Positions 22,066-22,136 of a stretch of 22,136 bases of DNA are shown here, in pieces. Positions within the stretch are counted from its first letter, which is position 1; every line of letters starts with the position of its first letter. Made by a program: the position numbers and the translations under genes. The stretch is taken from assembly GCA_910588025.1 (NCBI GenBank), contig CAJUQG010000023.1:1-22136 (forward strand), given 5' to 3'. The notes below the pieces were generated by a model. The model searched no databases, had not been told where the DNA came from, and worked only from the letters and a program-made list of their open reading frames with translations. This DNA comes from an uncultured Bacilli bacterium (lineage in GTDB: Bacteria; Bacillota_I; Bacilli_A; RF39; UBA660).

Positions 22066-22136
22066 AAAGAAAGGTTCTTACGATGCTAGTACCTGTCAAG
22101 TACTCACTAAATAAAAAGATAAATTAACTTAAATAT
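22066..22136. other. Short tail after prsA
   Basis: An inverted repeat AGTAC-7-GTACT lies near 22088-22104, without a following T-run, so it is a poor terminator. A 14-codon frame starts at 22083 but has little support. Confidence 0.3.

Noticed and set aside
22083..22127. A 14-codon frame after prsA with AAAGG upstream
   Set aside because: Too short to support, with no context at the window edge.
1..22136. CRISPR arrays, IS elements, prophage, tRNAs, mycoplasma genetic code
   Set aside because: No spaced repeats, transposase, integrase or cloverleaf seen; TGA is used as a stop in recU and cca.

Overview
The window is AT-rich and tightly packed. It looks like the chromosome of a low-GC Gram-positive bacterium (Bacillota), most like the small-genome gut Bacilli related to RF39/RFN20 and Erysipelotrichia; that lineage is an inference from gene style, not a search. 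Gene pairs typical of Bacillota support the broad placement: gpsB next to a type-B RNase P RNA, rodZ followed by a PgsA-family gene and then recA further down the same strand, recU overlapping a class A PBP (ponA), and cca-dnaD-nth. TGA acts as a stop (two ATGA overlaps), so the code is standard rather than mycoplasma-like. The PBP, GpsB and RodZ genes imply a peptidoglycan wall.

Layout. Positions 62-8340 read on the minus strand. In transcription order they hold a 35-codon small ORF; a transglutaminase-like gene broken by an in-frame TAG; gpsB; rnpB; rodZ; a PgsA-family protein without its catalytic motif; the operon tmk / ATP-grasp / membrane-anchored protein; recA, with a good sigma-A promoter and a LexA-type palindrome; and a tandem-domain ThyX. 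Positions 8475-12604 read plus: recU, ponA and a HAD hydrolase. Positions 12607-16140 read minus: a nucleotidyltransferase-fold protein and the operon cca-dnaD-nth. Positions 16464-18239 read plus: rpsD behind a structured leader, and a membrane-anchored cysteine-rich protein. Positions 18274-20339 read minus: a HerA-type ATPase and two tiny YjcZ-like proteins. Positions 20460-22065 read plus: an unrecognised protein and a PrsA-type foldase lipoprotein.

Themes. Thymidylate supply (ThyX and Tmk), DNA maintenance (RecA, RecU, Nth, HerA, DnaD), envelope growth (PBP1A, GpsB, RodZ, PrsA) and RNA processing (RNase P, CCA enzyme) dominate. There is no phage, IS element, CRISPR array or tRNA that I can see.

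The most interesting points are: a ThyX whose two fused halves have lost complementary parts of the active-site motif; a PgsA-family pseudoenzyme at the usual pgsA position; a single nonsense codon splitting a transglutaminase-like gene; a tandem pair of 29- and 41-residue YjcZ-like proteins behind a sequence resembling a late mother-cell sporulation promoter; an RNase P RNA whose P1 helix contains the gpsB stop codon; and a cca start that appears to be leaderless.
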